From Nitrososphaeraceae archaeon (GTDB taxonomy: Archaea; Thermoproteota; Nitrososphaeria; Nitrososphaerales; Nitrososphaeraceae): a DNA stretch of 11,935 nucleotides. This document shows positions 1 to 6,538 of this stretch, in pieces. Below the pieces are notes generated by a model. That model saw nothing but the letters and a program-made list of their open reading frames with translations. It was not told the DNA's origin and did no database searches. Position numbers and translations under genes: made by a program. The stretch is from positions 1-11,935 of the forward strand of contig JAICHI010000022.1 of the NCBI GenBank assembly GCA_025922735.1, in the 5' to 3' direction. Each line of letters begins with the position of its first letter. Position 1 is the stretch's first letter.

Positions 1-95
1 AATGTCTTGGCAATGCCTGAAAGAGAAATTCCGACACCGACTATTCCTATCGAAGTAAGACCAATACCGGGTGTCATAAGGTCCCAGTCAGTCAT
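1..95 (-). CDS. Small membrane protein, N-terminal part only
   Basis: This minus-strand reading frame starts at ATG (93-95) and leaves the window at base 1, giving 31 complete codons. It begins MTDWDLMTPGIGLT and continues into a glycine- and isoleucine-rich hydrophobic stretch (residues about 9-28) that would form one membrane helix. An in-frame TAA at 108-110 lies just upstream of the ATG, so no longer start is possible except a rare codon. The smooth hydrophobic helix and good start suggest a real gene. I cannot assign it to a named family. It is transcribed away from ctaB and the small gene at 469, so the bases from 96 on must hold its promoter. It could be a small subunit of a membrane complex, but that is a guess. 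Confidence 0.6.
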   Translation of the reverse strand, partial: MTDWDLMTPGIGLTSIGIVGVGISLSGIAKT

Positions 96-468
96 GTTGT
101 TGTACTGTTATCGGGATCTGTTTGGCATACTTAATTGTTTCCTCGATTGCGTATATACCAGTTGAAATCTTTGCCGGAATGTGTGTTCTATCAGTAGCAG
201 GGGTGGTCGCCGAGTCCCACTGCACAGGTAGTCAAGGATATGAGGTTTTGCAGCAGACACAGGTTGATGGGCGAAGACTTGTAGATGATTACAGTATGCC
301 GAAAGAAACGCAGTGATCCTTGTGATCTGGGAAATAAAGGCAGTCTTAGTCTCAGTATAACCTCAAATGTCCCCGGTGCTTTGCCTAGTACATTAAAACT
401 AACTATTAATTTAGAGTTTTTGATATCAGCTCTTAAGAGTGCATGCGGTATAGCAAAGAACCGTGCCT
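96..468. other. Region without a supportable gene
   Basis: These 370 or so bases lie between the leftward membrane-protein gene and the rightward gene at 469. Two overlapping plus-strand frames are open: 122-316 (TTG start, 64 residues, hydrophobic N-terminal third) and 285-524 (79 residues, low-complexity and basic). Neither resembles a family I know, and they overlap each other and the next gene in different frames, so I do not call them. The region should carry the promoters of both flanking genes. Its right end has a close run of palindromes, described separately. The 122 frame could be a short membrane peptide, but evidence is weak. Confidence 0.4.
422..446. repeat. Cluster of three short palindromes
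   Basis: Three perfect palindromes lie almost back to back: GATATC (422-427), CTCTTAAGAG (430-439) and GCATGC (441-446). They sit 23-47 bases upstream of the ATG at 469. The central ten-base palindrome is centred about 34 bases before that ATG, roughly where an archaeal TATA box or an operator would lie. The symmetry is seen directly; a regulatory role is inference. Confidence 0.3.
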
Positions 469-762
469 ATGGCAGACCTATTCGACATAAGCGAGAGCGA
501 TACAGTCTGGGATGCTTGGCTTAACGCCGTGACTCTGCTTGACATGCTTGAGAACATTCAGCAGATTAGTCAAAGTTATGATTTTCAGCAGGCACGCAAC
601 AAGATAGCGAAGATCTTTATGCTCGCGGAATCTCATGCCATAGACAAGAAGAACATGAGATGCTTTTGCGGCCTATCAGATGGTGAACATGCCTTACTAA
701 AGCGTAAGATGATGAGATTCTTCAAGCTACAGGTAGCCAATTTAAAACATTTCACATATTGA
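469..762 (+). CDS. Hypothetical small helical protein
   Basis: The 97-residue product starts MADLFDISESD and ends LKHFTY before TGA. A GTG two codons upstream (463) is an alternative start; ATG at 469 is preferred. The sequence is mostly amphipathic helix: an acidic start, a leucine-rich helix (about residues 18-35), a glutamine-rich stretch, then a lysine- and arginine-rich C-terminal third. A short CFC motif lies near residue 66, followed by GLSDGEHALLKRKMMRFF. There is no signal peptide or membrane segment. Its codon use resembles the neighbours, which supports coding. It is 60 bases upstream of ctaB on the same strand and may be co-transcribed. I do not recognise the family and propose no function. 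Confidence 0.5.
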   Translation: MADLFDISESDTVWDAWLNAVTLLDMLENIQQISQSYDFQQARNKIAKIFMLAESHAIDKKNMRCFCGLSDGEHALLKRKMMRFFKLQVANLKHFTY

Positions 763-776
763 CCAATGAGAGAACG

Positions 777-787
777 AATAAATTAAA
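777..787 (+). promoter_or_regulatory. TATA-like box upstream of ctaB
   Basis: The A/T-only run AATAAATTAAA is centred about 41 bases before the GTG start of ctaB. With the usual archaeal spacing of about 26 bases, transcription would begin near 807-810 and leave a leader of roughly 15 bases. No clear Shine-Dalgarno sequence lies directly before the GTG. A six-base GGGGAG at 797-802 is too far upstream to serve it well. Confidence 0.3.
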
Positions 788-822
788 TGCAAGCAAGGGG
801 AGAACTCGATTGAGTTAAGCCT

Positions 823-1752
823 GTGGCAGTACGTGATTATGTGGAAGTTTCAAAGCCAAGAATTGTGGTTGTCCTTGTAGTAACGGCTATTGCTTCACTC
901 TTAGCAGCAAGCAGGTTTGATTCTAGTCCTAATGTCGCATGGGATGTCAATGCTTGGCAGATAGGCTTCCTGACTCTCGCAGGTGCTCTAGCATCGATGG
1001 GAGCAAGTGCCCTAAACCATTACTACGATAGAGACATTGACAAGATAATGGAGAGGACCTCAAAGCGACCGATACCTGACGGGAGGCTTTCTGCAAAGAG
1101 AGTATTTGCATATGGGTTTACTCTGTGCACGCTCTCGATTGTTATTGCATTTTTTACTCTCAATCCAGTTGCCACCGGAATGATTGCTATTGGGATCTTT
1201 TTTTACGTGATAATATATACAGCATGGCTCAAGCGTAATAACGCTTCAAATATCGTCATTGGAGGTTTTGCAGGAAGCGCCGCTTCTATGGCCGGCTGGG
1301 CCACTGCAACCGGATCGATTGATCTGTTGGGCTTTTTGGTAGGATGGCTCGTTTTCATGTGGACGCCTCCCCATTTTTGGTGCCTTGCAATAAGGGCAAG
1401 GGAAGAGTATGCTAGTGTACACGTTCCGATGCTACCAGTGTTGATTGGAAATCAGAGGACAGCAAGCTATATCATGATCAATACCGCAATTTTACTGCCA
1501 TATTCGCTTGCTCTGGCGTTCTTTGGGCTAGGACTGCTATATACAGCAGTTGCAGCAATTTCGGGTTCATTGATGCTAGCTTATCACTATAAGCTGACAA
1601 AGAATCCCACACCGGAATTTGCATGGAAAGCATACAAGGTCACTGCACCTTATCTTGTCATAATATTTATCGCGTTAGCACTTGATGCCTTATTTTACTA
1701 TCCAATAATGCCACCGTTTTCTTTTCTACTTCTTCTTTCTGTTGTCAGTTAG
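823..1752 (+). CDS. ctaB: Protoheme IX farnesyltransferase (heme O synthase)
   Basis: This UbiA-superfamily membrane prenyltransferase transfers a farnesyl group from farnesyl diphosphate to heme B, making heme O for heme-copper oxidases. At 309 residues it is a normal full length. The first aspartate-rich prenyl-diphosphate/Mg site is visible as N65, D69, D73 in NHYYDRDID, followed by the family's SKRPIPDGRLS. The second conserved region runs from YTAWLKRNNASNIVIGG (residue 132) to FMWTPPHFW (178-186) and VPMLPV (201-206). About eight or nine hydrophobic helices surround these. The GTG start at 823 is the only reasonable one, because an in-frame TGA lies at 811-813. The stop overlaps the convergent gene's stop by four bases. 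The gene points to aerobic respiration with an a- or o-type oxidase. Confidence 0.95.
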   Translation: MAVRDYVEVSKPRIVVVLVVTAIASLLAASRFDSSPNVAWDVNAWQIGFLTLAGALASMGASALNHYYDRDIDKIMERTSKRPIPDGRLSAKRVFAYGFTLCTLSIVIAFFTLNPVATGMIAIGIFFYVIIYTAWLKRNNASNIVIGGFAGSAASMAGWATATGSIDLLGFLVGWLVFMWTPPHFWCLAIRAREEYASVHVPMLPVLIGNQRTASYIMINTAILLPYSLALAFFGLGLLYTAVAAISGSLMLAYHYKLTKNPTPEFAWKAYKVTAPYLVIIFIALALDALFYYPIMPPFSFLLLLSVVS

Positions 1753-1976
1753 GAAGCAGTGCTGGAATTTGCCACCAGCTCAATTCTGCGCTTTTCCTTA
1801 GTTAGCCACGAAACCCTAACGAGGCCGTATATTTCAAGGTCCATCAAAGTCTTATTAAAGTCAGAGTCTGCAAGTGTGAGACCTTCCTTTTGTAGCGCGT
1901 TCATAAGGTCGGTATCCGTTATCGTGCCCGCTTGGCTAATCTTCTCATATACGAGGTTTCGAATCGGATATTTCAT
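1749..1976 (-). CDS. Small winged-helix-like protein
   Basis: The 75-residue product runs from MKYPIRNLVYEKI to VANSSTAS. Its pattern fits one winged-helix fold: helix 1 (about 5-14), a turn with TITDTDL leading into helix 2 (about 20-30), a third helix in DSDFNKTLMDLEIYGLV (38-54), and a basic beta-wing (VRVSWLTKEKRRIELV, 53-68). Small stand-alone domains like this are common in archaea as DNA-binding regulators. The ATG at 1974-1976 has a strong ribosome binding site, GGGTGA, six bases upstream (1983-1988). Its TAA (1749-1751) overlaps the ctaB TAG (1750-1752) by four bases. It could instead be a protein-protein winged helix; no target can be read from the sequence. Confidence 0.75.
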   Translation of the reverse strand: MKYPIRNLVYEKISQAGTITDTDLMNALQKEGLTLADSDFNKTLMDLEIYGLVRVSWLTKEKRRIELVANSSTAS

Positions 1977-2039
1977 TATTATTCACCCTTGATGTGTTCT
2001 ATCAACGCGTGAAGTCAAATGAAGTGCATCAAGATAGAT

Positions 2040-2064
2040 AAGGATTTCGCCTGTGGAAATCCTT
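2040..2064. repeat. Perfect 8-bp inverted repeat
   Basis: AAGGATTT (2040-2047) is followed by a nine-base loop and its exact reverse complement AAATCCTT (2057-2064). There is no T-run directly after it on either strand, so it does not look like a simple terminator. It lies 64-88 bases upstream of the winged-helix gene's start, so it could be an operator for that gene or part of a small RNA. Confidence 0.35.
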
Positions 2065-2198
2065 CTCAACAAAAACCAAATACCTGAAAACTACCGAGTA
2101 GTTATCGCATTAGGCGAAGTATTACAATGACAGCCATCGCTCTAGAAAACCATCCCTATCAAATAGTCTCTTCATCAAAGATGCGCAAACAACCAATC

Positions 2199-2226
2199 GA
2201 GCAGGCATATGCTCTTTTTTGTTTTT
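2199..2226 (+). terminator. Terminator-like hairpin with T-runs
   Basis: GAGCA (2199-2203) pairs with TGCTC (2210-2214) across a six-base loop, and is followed at once by six T, one G and five more T. On the plus strand this has the shape of an intrinsic or U-rich terminator. No called plus-strand gene lies just upstream: ctaB ends about 450 bases earlier. It therefore either ends a long ctaB transcript, ends an unrecognised small RNA, or is chance. The short stem keeps confidence low. Confidence 0.3.
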
Positions 2227-2362
2227 GAATTTGTTTTCTATTTGGAGAAATATTACGTTAAATCTTTCTCTTTATATTACTTCTTGATACAGTGGATTTT
2301 CGAAACAGCACATCTGCTAGGCATCCTGGCTGAACATCTCGTAATTTTTTCAATGATAAGAA

Positions 2363-2374
2363 AAAATCGATTTT
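2363..2374. repeat. 12-base perfect palindrome
   Basis: AAAATCGATTTT is self-complementary over its full length and sits in the middle of the gene-free spacer. A/T-rich symmetric sites like this are typical of dimeric DNA-binding proteins, but none is identified here, and a site of this composition can occur by chance in AT-rich DNA. Confidence 0.25.
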
Positions 2375-2581
2375 GAGATAGGAAAAACCTGCAGCAAAAG
2401 GAATTGTTTCTTGTTCTAATCACTCATCTCTGACAACAATATTTTGCATACTAAATTAAAGCAAAGCAACCGCTGCATTCTCCTTATCGTTTGATGCATC
2501 CTCAAAGCAGAATAGATATGTTGACAAATAAACAATAGCTATCAAAGGAGCCGATTCAGAGCATGCATATGTGTTATAATT

Positions 2582-4768
2582 TCAGCCGTAAAAGATCCTG
2601 TCTATGGGCTTAGGCATGGCATATGTAATGTTTTTCTTCATTGATTCGTACCACTCCTCGACATCCTTTGTTATTGATGGACGTACAAGTCTTATTGCGT
2701 TGGCAAAGTTTGCACTTGAGATGACATCAGACCTTCTCTGAAGAGCGAGGACACCAGCTTCTCTACAAAGAGCAACCAAGTCTGCTCCGCTAAAGTTCTT
2801 TGTGGACTGAGCTATGCTTTCCAAGTCTATGTCGGCTGCAAGGGGCATAGACTGTGAGGTTATCCTCAGTATCTCAAGCCTTGCCTTTTCATCAGGAGGT
2901 CCGATATAGACTATCTGGTCGAGCCTGCCTGGCCGCAACAAGGAAGTGTCTATTAAATCTGGCCTGTTTGTAATGCCAACTACTATCACTCCAGCACTTC
3001 CTGCGTCATCCATTTCCGTTAGTATCTGACTGAGAACCCGCTCGTTGCCTAATATATCATCTTCATGCGCCCGTGGCCTTGCAAGCGAATCGAGCTCATC
3101 AAACACAACGATGCAAGGTGATGAGGCCTTAGCCTTTCTAAAGATTTCCCGTATGGCCTTCTCAGACTCGCCGACCCATTTGCTGAGCACTTCAGGTCCA
3201 CGCACTACGATAATGTTGGCATTGCTCTCTGTGGCTAGGGCCTTAGCAAGGAGACTCTTGCCTGTGCCGGGCGGACCATAGAGCAATGCTCCTCTCGATG
3301 GTCTAATGCCCATTTTGGCAAACTGTTCTGGCTCTTTAATTCCCGTTATCAGGTTATCGTGGAGAGTTCGCTTTGCTTCATACAAGCCCCCCACATCGTC
3401 CCACTTGATGCCTGCAACTTCTACATAAAATTCCCTCATTGCAGTTGGAATGATTTCTTTCATCCCTTCCTTAAAATCGCCATCAGTTATCACCATGCCC
3501 TCAAGGATCTCTGGAGAGATCTTCTCTCCCTCTAGTTCGATCTCAGGAAGGCAACGCCTTAGGGACTTCATGGCGGCTTCTCTGCAGAGTGCCTTGATGT
3601 CTGCGCCTGTATATCCGTGAAATCTAGCTGCAAGTTCTTGCAAGTCAATGTCTTCTGATAGCGGCATGCCACGAGTGTGAATCTGCAGTATTTCAAGTCT
3701 GCCCTCTACATTTGGCACGCCTATTTCGATTTCCCTGTCAAACCTGCCAGGCCGCCTTAATGCTGGGTCTAGGCTTTCCGACCTATTAGTTGCCCCAAGT
3801 ACGATAACTTGGCCGCGTTCGGACATGCCGTCCATCAGCGCTAGCAGCTGAGCCACCACGCGCTTTTCAACATCACCAAATGCCTCTTCTCTTTTTGGAG
3901 CAATAGCGTCAATTTCGTCAATGAATATTATGCTGGGGGCAGACTCACGAGCCTCCTTGAAAATGTCTCGTAATCTTGCCTCAGTTTCGCCATAATACTT
4001 ATTCATAATTTCCGGTCCGTTGATTATGAAAAAGTTCGCCTCAGATTCTGAGGCCAATGCCTTTGCTATAAGTGTCTTGCCACAACCTGGCGATCCGTAC
4101 ATTAAGATGCCACTATGAGGCTCTATCCCGAGCCTTGCAAAGACCTCAGGATGGCGCATAGGGAGCTCAACTATTTCCCGCAGTCTTTTTATCTGTTCTT
4201 TCATTCCGCCTATCTCTTCGTATGTTACTCGTGGCTTTCTGTCGCTTGTGATGTCCGCCATTATAGTGAGCCTTGTTGATTGCTCAATTCTCGAAATAAC
4301 CTTCGGTATTACTCTTTGAACACTAAAGTCCATTTGATTACCCAAAATGACTACTGAAATTTCGTCCCCCTCATTGAGAGGATAGCCCTTGAGCCGATTC
4401 TTGACAAAATCACAAAACTCCTTGTCAACTGTGATATTGCTATTACCTAACGGCATCAAGGTGACGCTCTTTGCTTGCCTGCAATCTATCTTTTTTACAT
4501 TTAAAAGGTCATTGAGTCCTGCACCGGCGTTCTTCCTTGTCTGGCCATCTATCCTGATAATGTCTGTTTCCTTTTCTTCCTCGTCGGCCGGCCATGCAGT
4601 CACCGCTGTACTGCGCTTCCCCGAGATCTCGATGACTTCTCCAGCCCGTATTCCTAGATACTCCATATGGTGTGGATCTATTCTGGCTCGCCTCTTGCCC
4701 ACATCGCGATGTTTGGCTTCAGCTACTCTAAGCTGGATTGGTGACGATTCGTCGCTTCCAGCGCGCAT
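2582..4768 (-). CDS. cdc48: Cdc48/VAT-family AAA+ ATPase
   Basis: This is an archaeal homologue of p97/VAT, a hexameric unfoldase that prepares proteins for degradation or remodels complexes. Residues are numbered from the TTG at 4777 (731 residues). The N-domain (about 14-165) begins [21 protein letters not shown]1 has Walker A GSPGCGKT (228-235), pore loop KYYG (260-263), Walker B IIFIDE (283-288), sensor N331 and arginine fingers in RRPGRFD (341-347). D2 has GPPGTGKS (501-508), pore KWVG (533-536), VVFDE (557-561), N604 and RPGR (615-618). Both domains look active. The protein ends IFYG, an HbYX-type proteasome-docking tail. I prefer the ATG at 4768, with GAGG ten bases upstream; a TTG at 4777 would add three residues. 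It lies 37-46 bases after the EF-1 beta gene and is probably co-transcribed, with an extra promoter possible. Confidence 0.95.
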   Translation of the reverse strand: MRAGSDESSPIQLRVAEAKHRDVGKRRARIDPHHMEYLGIRAGEVIEISGKRSTAVTAWPADEEEKETDIIRIDGQTRKNAGAGLNDLLNVKKIDCRQAKSVTLMPLGNSNITVDKEFCDFVKNRLKGYPLNEGDEISVVILGNQMDFSVQRVIPKVISRIEQSTRLTIMADITSDRKPRVTYEEIGGMKEQIKRLREIVELPMRHPEVFARLGIEPHSGILMYGSPGCGKTLIAKALASESEANFFIINGPEIMNKYYGETEARLRDIFKEARESAPSIIFIDEIDAIAPKREEAFGDVEKRVVAQLLALMDGMSERGQVIVLGATNRSESLDPALRRPGRFDREIEIGVPNVEGRLEILQIHTRGMPLSEDIDLQELAARFHGYTGADIKALCREAAMKSLRRCLPEIELEGEKISPEILEGMVITDGDFKEGMKEIIPTAMREFYVEVAGIKWDDVGGLYEAKRTLHDNLITGIKEPEQFAKMGIRPSRGALLYGPPGTGKSLLAKALATESNANIIVVRGPEVLSKWVGESEKAIREIFRKAKASSPCIVVFDELDSLARPRAHEDDILGNERVLSQILTEMDDAGSAGVIVVGITNRPDLIDTSLLRPGRLDQIVYIGPPDEKARLEILRITSQSMPLAADIDLESIAQSTKNFSGADLVALCREAGVLALQRRSDVISSANFANAIRLVRPSITKDVEEWYESMKKNITYAMPKPIDRIFYG

Positions 4769-4805
4769 CTTTTTCAATCCTCAGGAGCCTCCGCTATTAA
4801 TTAGT

Positions 4806-4814
4806 GATATAATA
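4806..4814 (-). promoter_or_regulatory. TATA-like box before cdc48
   Basis: The minus strand reads TATTATATC here, directly after the EF-1 beta stop. It is centred about 33 bases before the TTG and 42 before the ATG of cdc48, so transcription would start near 4784 and give a leader of about 7 or 16 bases. Two purine-rich ribosome-binding-like elements follow, GGAGG (4788-4792) and GAGG (4779-4782). This suggests cdc48 has its own promoter as well as read-through from upstream. Confidence 0.4.
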
Positions 4815-5096
4815 TTACTTTATTCTTACTGACTGCCTGCTGATATTCGTTACTTCTATCTCGCCTACACCTTCTACACCTTTGATAGCTTCTTCAAGCT
4901 TGTCCATTTGTCCCTCGGCGTCATCCAGCAGAAAGTCGCCGATAATGGCTTTCAGCCCAAAGGCAATTGGCTCCATTGAGCTGCTTTTCATCTCCATTCC
5001 CTGTGGGATCGATTTCTTTATCGACTCGACAACATTTTCAAGGTTGGACTCAGCCTCAGCTGGAAGTATTCGAATCCTAACTACCAGTCGCGCCAT
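4815..5096 (-). CDS. ef1b: Translation elongation factor 1 beta, archaeal
   Basis: The 93-residue protein is the usual length of archaeal aEF-1 beta, the guanine-nucleotide exchange factor that releases GDP from aEF-1 alpha so it can rebind GTP and aminoacyl-tRNA. Family features are the start MARLVVRIRILPAEAESNLE, the central EPIAFGLKAIIGDFLLDD (about 42-59) and the C-terminal GVEGVGEIEVTNISR (72-86), matching the small alpha-beta exchange domain. Unlike eukaryotic EF1B there is no N-terminal glutathione-transferase-like region, which is normal in archaea. The ATG (5094-5096) lies two bases after the zinc-ribbon stop, so the two are almost certainly one mRNA and perhaps translationally coupled. 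cdc48 follows on the same strand. Confidence 0.95.
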   Translation of the reverse strand: MARLVVRIRILPAEAESNLENVVESIKKSIPQGMEMKSSSMEPIAFGLKAIIGDFLLDDAEGQMDKLEEAIKGVEGVGEIEVTNISRQSVRIK

Positions 5097-5098
5097 GG

Positions 5099-5278
5099 CT
5101 ATGGGCCCTCAAAACCGCAGCCTACGCACTTATATGGTCTTGCGAACTCACGGCAGCTCTGGCATCGCCACATGAGAACATATCCACAATTTGCACAGTA
5201 ATATTTAACACATTCGTCATTAGGCATAATTGGCCTGCCACATGAACTGCATACTGGCAACTGCAATGGCTTGGACAT
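5099..5278 (-). CDS. Archaeal zinc-ribbon protein, four CxxC
   Basis: The 59-residue product begins MSKPLQLPVCSSCGRPI and ends CVGCGFEGP. Four CxxC knuckles are visible (C10/C13, C28/C31, C39/C42, C51/C54), enough for two structural zinc sites, plus one extra C23. This matches the conserved archaeal family of tiny HVO_2753-like (DUF1610-type) zinc-ribbon proteins, annotated as probable RNA- or nucleic-acid-binding; the exact role is not settled. ATG at 5276-5278 is the only start in frame near the first cysteine pair. The stop is two bases before EF-1 beta, and placement beside this translation factor fits a ribosome- or RNA-linked job. A good TATA box lies upstream, so the three-gene unit zinc ribbon, EF-1 beta, cdc48 may start here. 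Confidence 0.88.
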   Translation of the reverse strand: MSKPLQLPVCSSCGRPIMPNDECVKYYCANCGYVLMWRCQSCREFARPYKCVGCGFEGP

Positions 5279-5303
5279 AAGTGTTGCTTTTTGTGAGTAA
5301 CGG

Positions 5304-5313
5304 AATTTATATC
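5304..5313 (-). promoter_or_regulatory. TATA box for zinc ribbon-EF-1 beta-cdc48
   Basis: On the minus strand this reads GATATAAATT, close to the archaeal TATA consensus. It is centred about 30 bases before the ATG at 5278, so the transcript would begin within a few bases of the start codon. It lies in the 39-base gap just after the stop of the flavoprotein gene, suggesting the downstream unit can be transcribed separately from it. Confidence 0.5.
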
Positions 5314-5317
5314 TTCC

Positions 5318-6493
5318 TTAGCTCTCCTGGATCAAGCGCCTTATTTCGTTGCCAAGCAAGGCTTTGGCCATCCTGACAGCGCCTTTGGCTCCCAGAATCT
5401 TAGCAAGCGCGGTTGAGTGAAAATCAAAGTCGCTTTTGACAGAAGCCTCTTGAACAATCTCTACTGGAACGGCCGCAATCAAAGTATCAATAGCCTTGTT
5501 GTCCATCCGCTCTAAGAGCCGGCGCGCAAGCAGCATCTTGTCAAATTCGGGCTTGAATATAGACAACCAGTTACTTTCATACTGCCTAAGCAGCAGCTGC
5601 TGCTTCTGTCTTCCATCATACTTTTTCTCTGCTGCATTTACGAGAGCCCGCCCTGCTAGCACTCCTCCCATGCCGCAGGTGTAAATGCCTCCAGCAGTTG
5701 TAGGCTTGCTCTGGCCTGCTGCGTCACCCACTGTTATCGTCCTCTCAGATACAAAACTTCGCACTGGTCCATTAACCCATATCGGGGCGTACACTTTGCG
5801 CACGATAGAGTACTTTCCCTTGTTATCGATATAACTCTGGAGCGCGCTTGCAGCATTAATCCCCCTGCCAGCAACGCCTACTTTTCCTCTTCCTCGACCA
5901 CTAGGGATTACCCATGCAAAAAAACCCGGATATTGCTGGCTATCAAACGCAACCTCAATTGTGTCGGCCTCTATCCATGAAGCATAAACTTCATACTGAG
6001 CAGAGTGGAGAACGCCCTCCCTGTTTCTGCTAATTATTGAGGCTGCACCTCTTGCGTCTACAAAAAAATCGCAGGAAAGGTCTCCTTCGGAGCTCTTGAC
6101 TACATATTCAGATCCTACTTTTCCAAAAGATCGCATTGAGCATTTTACTCTTATCTCGGCGCCTTTCTTTTGCGCCTGAAATGCGATCTGCTTGTCAAAC
6201 GCGCGCCTATCCAGCACGATGACCTTTTGCCTTTCTGCGTTAATTTCAAAACAGCTTGAAGGGGAAAGGATCTTGGCGCGCGCTATTCTGTTGTTCTCAA
6301 TTGTGTCGAAATCTGGCACGATGCCAAGGTCCTGTATGCCAGCAACGCTTACAAGCCCACCGCAATGCTCAGGAGTGCCAATTTCTGCATCTTCCTCAAG
6401 TACTGCAACGGAAAGGCCTCCAGCAGCTATTTCACGGGCAGCAAGGAGTCCGGAAATGCTTCCTCCTGCAATTACCACATCATAATCGGGCAT
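5318..6493 (-). CDS. Geranylgeranyl-reductase-like flavoprotein
   Basis: The 391-residue protein belongs to the archaeal geranylgeranyl reductase family, FAD enzymes that saturate isoprenoid chains of membrane ether lipids or precursors. Visible features are the N-terminal FAD-binding fold (DYDVVIAGGSISGLLAA, from residue 3, with GGSISG in place of GxGxxG), the family's GTPEHCGGL (39-47), a second FAD contact VDARG near residue 152, and the third motif TITVGDAAGQSKPTTAGGIYT in the C-terminal half. There is no signal peptide. I place the start at ATG 6493, directly before PDYDVV; a longer frame to 6550 would overlap the pth2 start and adds residues the family does not need. Length is close to family norm. 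Substrate, whether a lipid or other prenyl compound, cannot be decided, and relatives act on menaquinone. Confidence 0.85.
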   Translation of the reverse strand: MPDYDVVIAGGSISGLLAAREIAAGGLSVAVLEEDAEIGTPEHCGGLVSVAGIQDLGIVPDFDTIENNRIARAKILSPSSCFEINAERQKVIVLDRRAFDKQIAFQAQKKGAEIRVKCSMRSFGKVGSEYVVKSSEGDLSCDFFVDARGAASIISRNREGVLHSAQYEVYASWIEADTIEVAFDSQQYPGFFAWVIPSGRGRGKVGVAGRGINAASALQSYIDNKGKYSIVRKVYAPIWVNGPVRSFVSERTITVGDAAGQSKPTTAGGIYTCGMGGVLAGRALVNAAEKKYDGRQKQQLLLRQYESNWLSIFKPEFDKMLLARRLLERMDNKAIDTLIAAVPVEIVQEASVKSDFDFHSTALAKILGAKGAVRMAKALLGNEIRRLIQES

Positions 6494-6538
6494 CTGGCAA
6501 ATGACTAGTAATGTATTTTTCAGTCTCTTAATTAAACT
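6494..6538. promoter_or_regulatory. Shared divergent promoter, flavoprotein and pth2
   Basis: Only 45 bases separate the two divergent ATG codons. TTAATTAA (6528-6535) is centred about 38 bases before the flavoprotein start on the minus strand and could be its TATA box. On the plus strand an A/T-rich run, TAATGTATTTTTC (6509-6521), lies about 18-30 bases before the pth2 ATG and would give a leaderless mRNA. The two promoters must overlap, so occupancy of one may exclude the other. Confidence 0.4.

Larger units (their letters stand above)
1977..2581. other. 605-base AT-rich spacer with structured elements
   Basis: This stretch separates the start of the winged-helix gene from the end of cdc48, both on the minus strand. 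I find no tRNA, rRNA or convincing protein gene. It is richer in A and T than its flanks and holds three notable elements: an eight-base-pair hairpin (2040-2064), a hairpin followed by T-runs on the plus strand (2199-2226) and a 12-base palindrome (2363-2374). A 33-codon plus-strand frame (2127-2228, starting MTAIALENHPYQIV) ends inside the T-run and is not called. The winged-helix promoter must lie in the left part. The rest could hold a small RNA or simply be degraded sequence. Confidence 0.5.

Noticed and set aside
122..316. 64-residue plus-strand frame with hydrophobic start
   Set aside because: It begins at TTG, has no recognisable family or ribosome-binding site, and is overlapped by another frame. 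It may be a membrane peptide but is not supportable as a gene.
285..524. 79-residue plus-strand frame
   Set aside because: The translation is low in structure, overlaps both neighbours in other frames, and resembles no protein I know.
787..813. Eight-codon upstream frame (MQARGELD) before ctaB
   Set aside because: It is in frame with ctaB and ends ten bases before its GTG, so it could be a leader peptide. Its start lies at or before the likely transcription start, so it is probably not translated.
2127..2228. 33-codon plus-strand frame in the large spacer
   Set aside because: It ends inside a T-run that looks like a terminator, has no ribosome-binding site, and is short enough to be chance.
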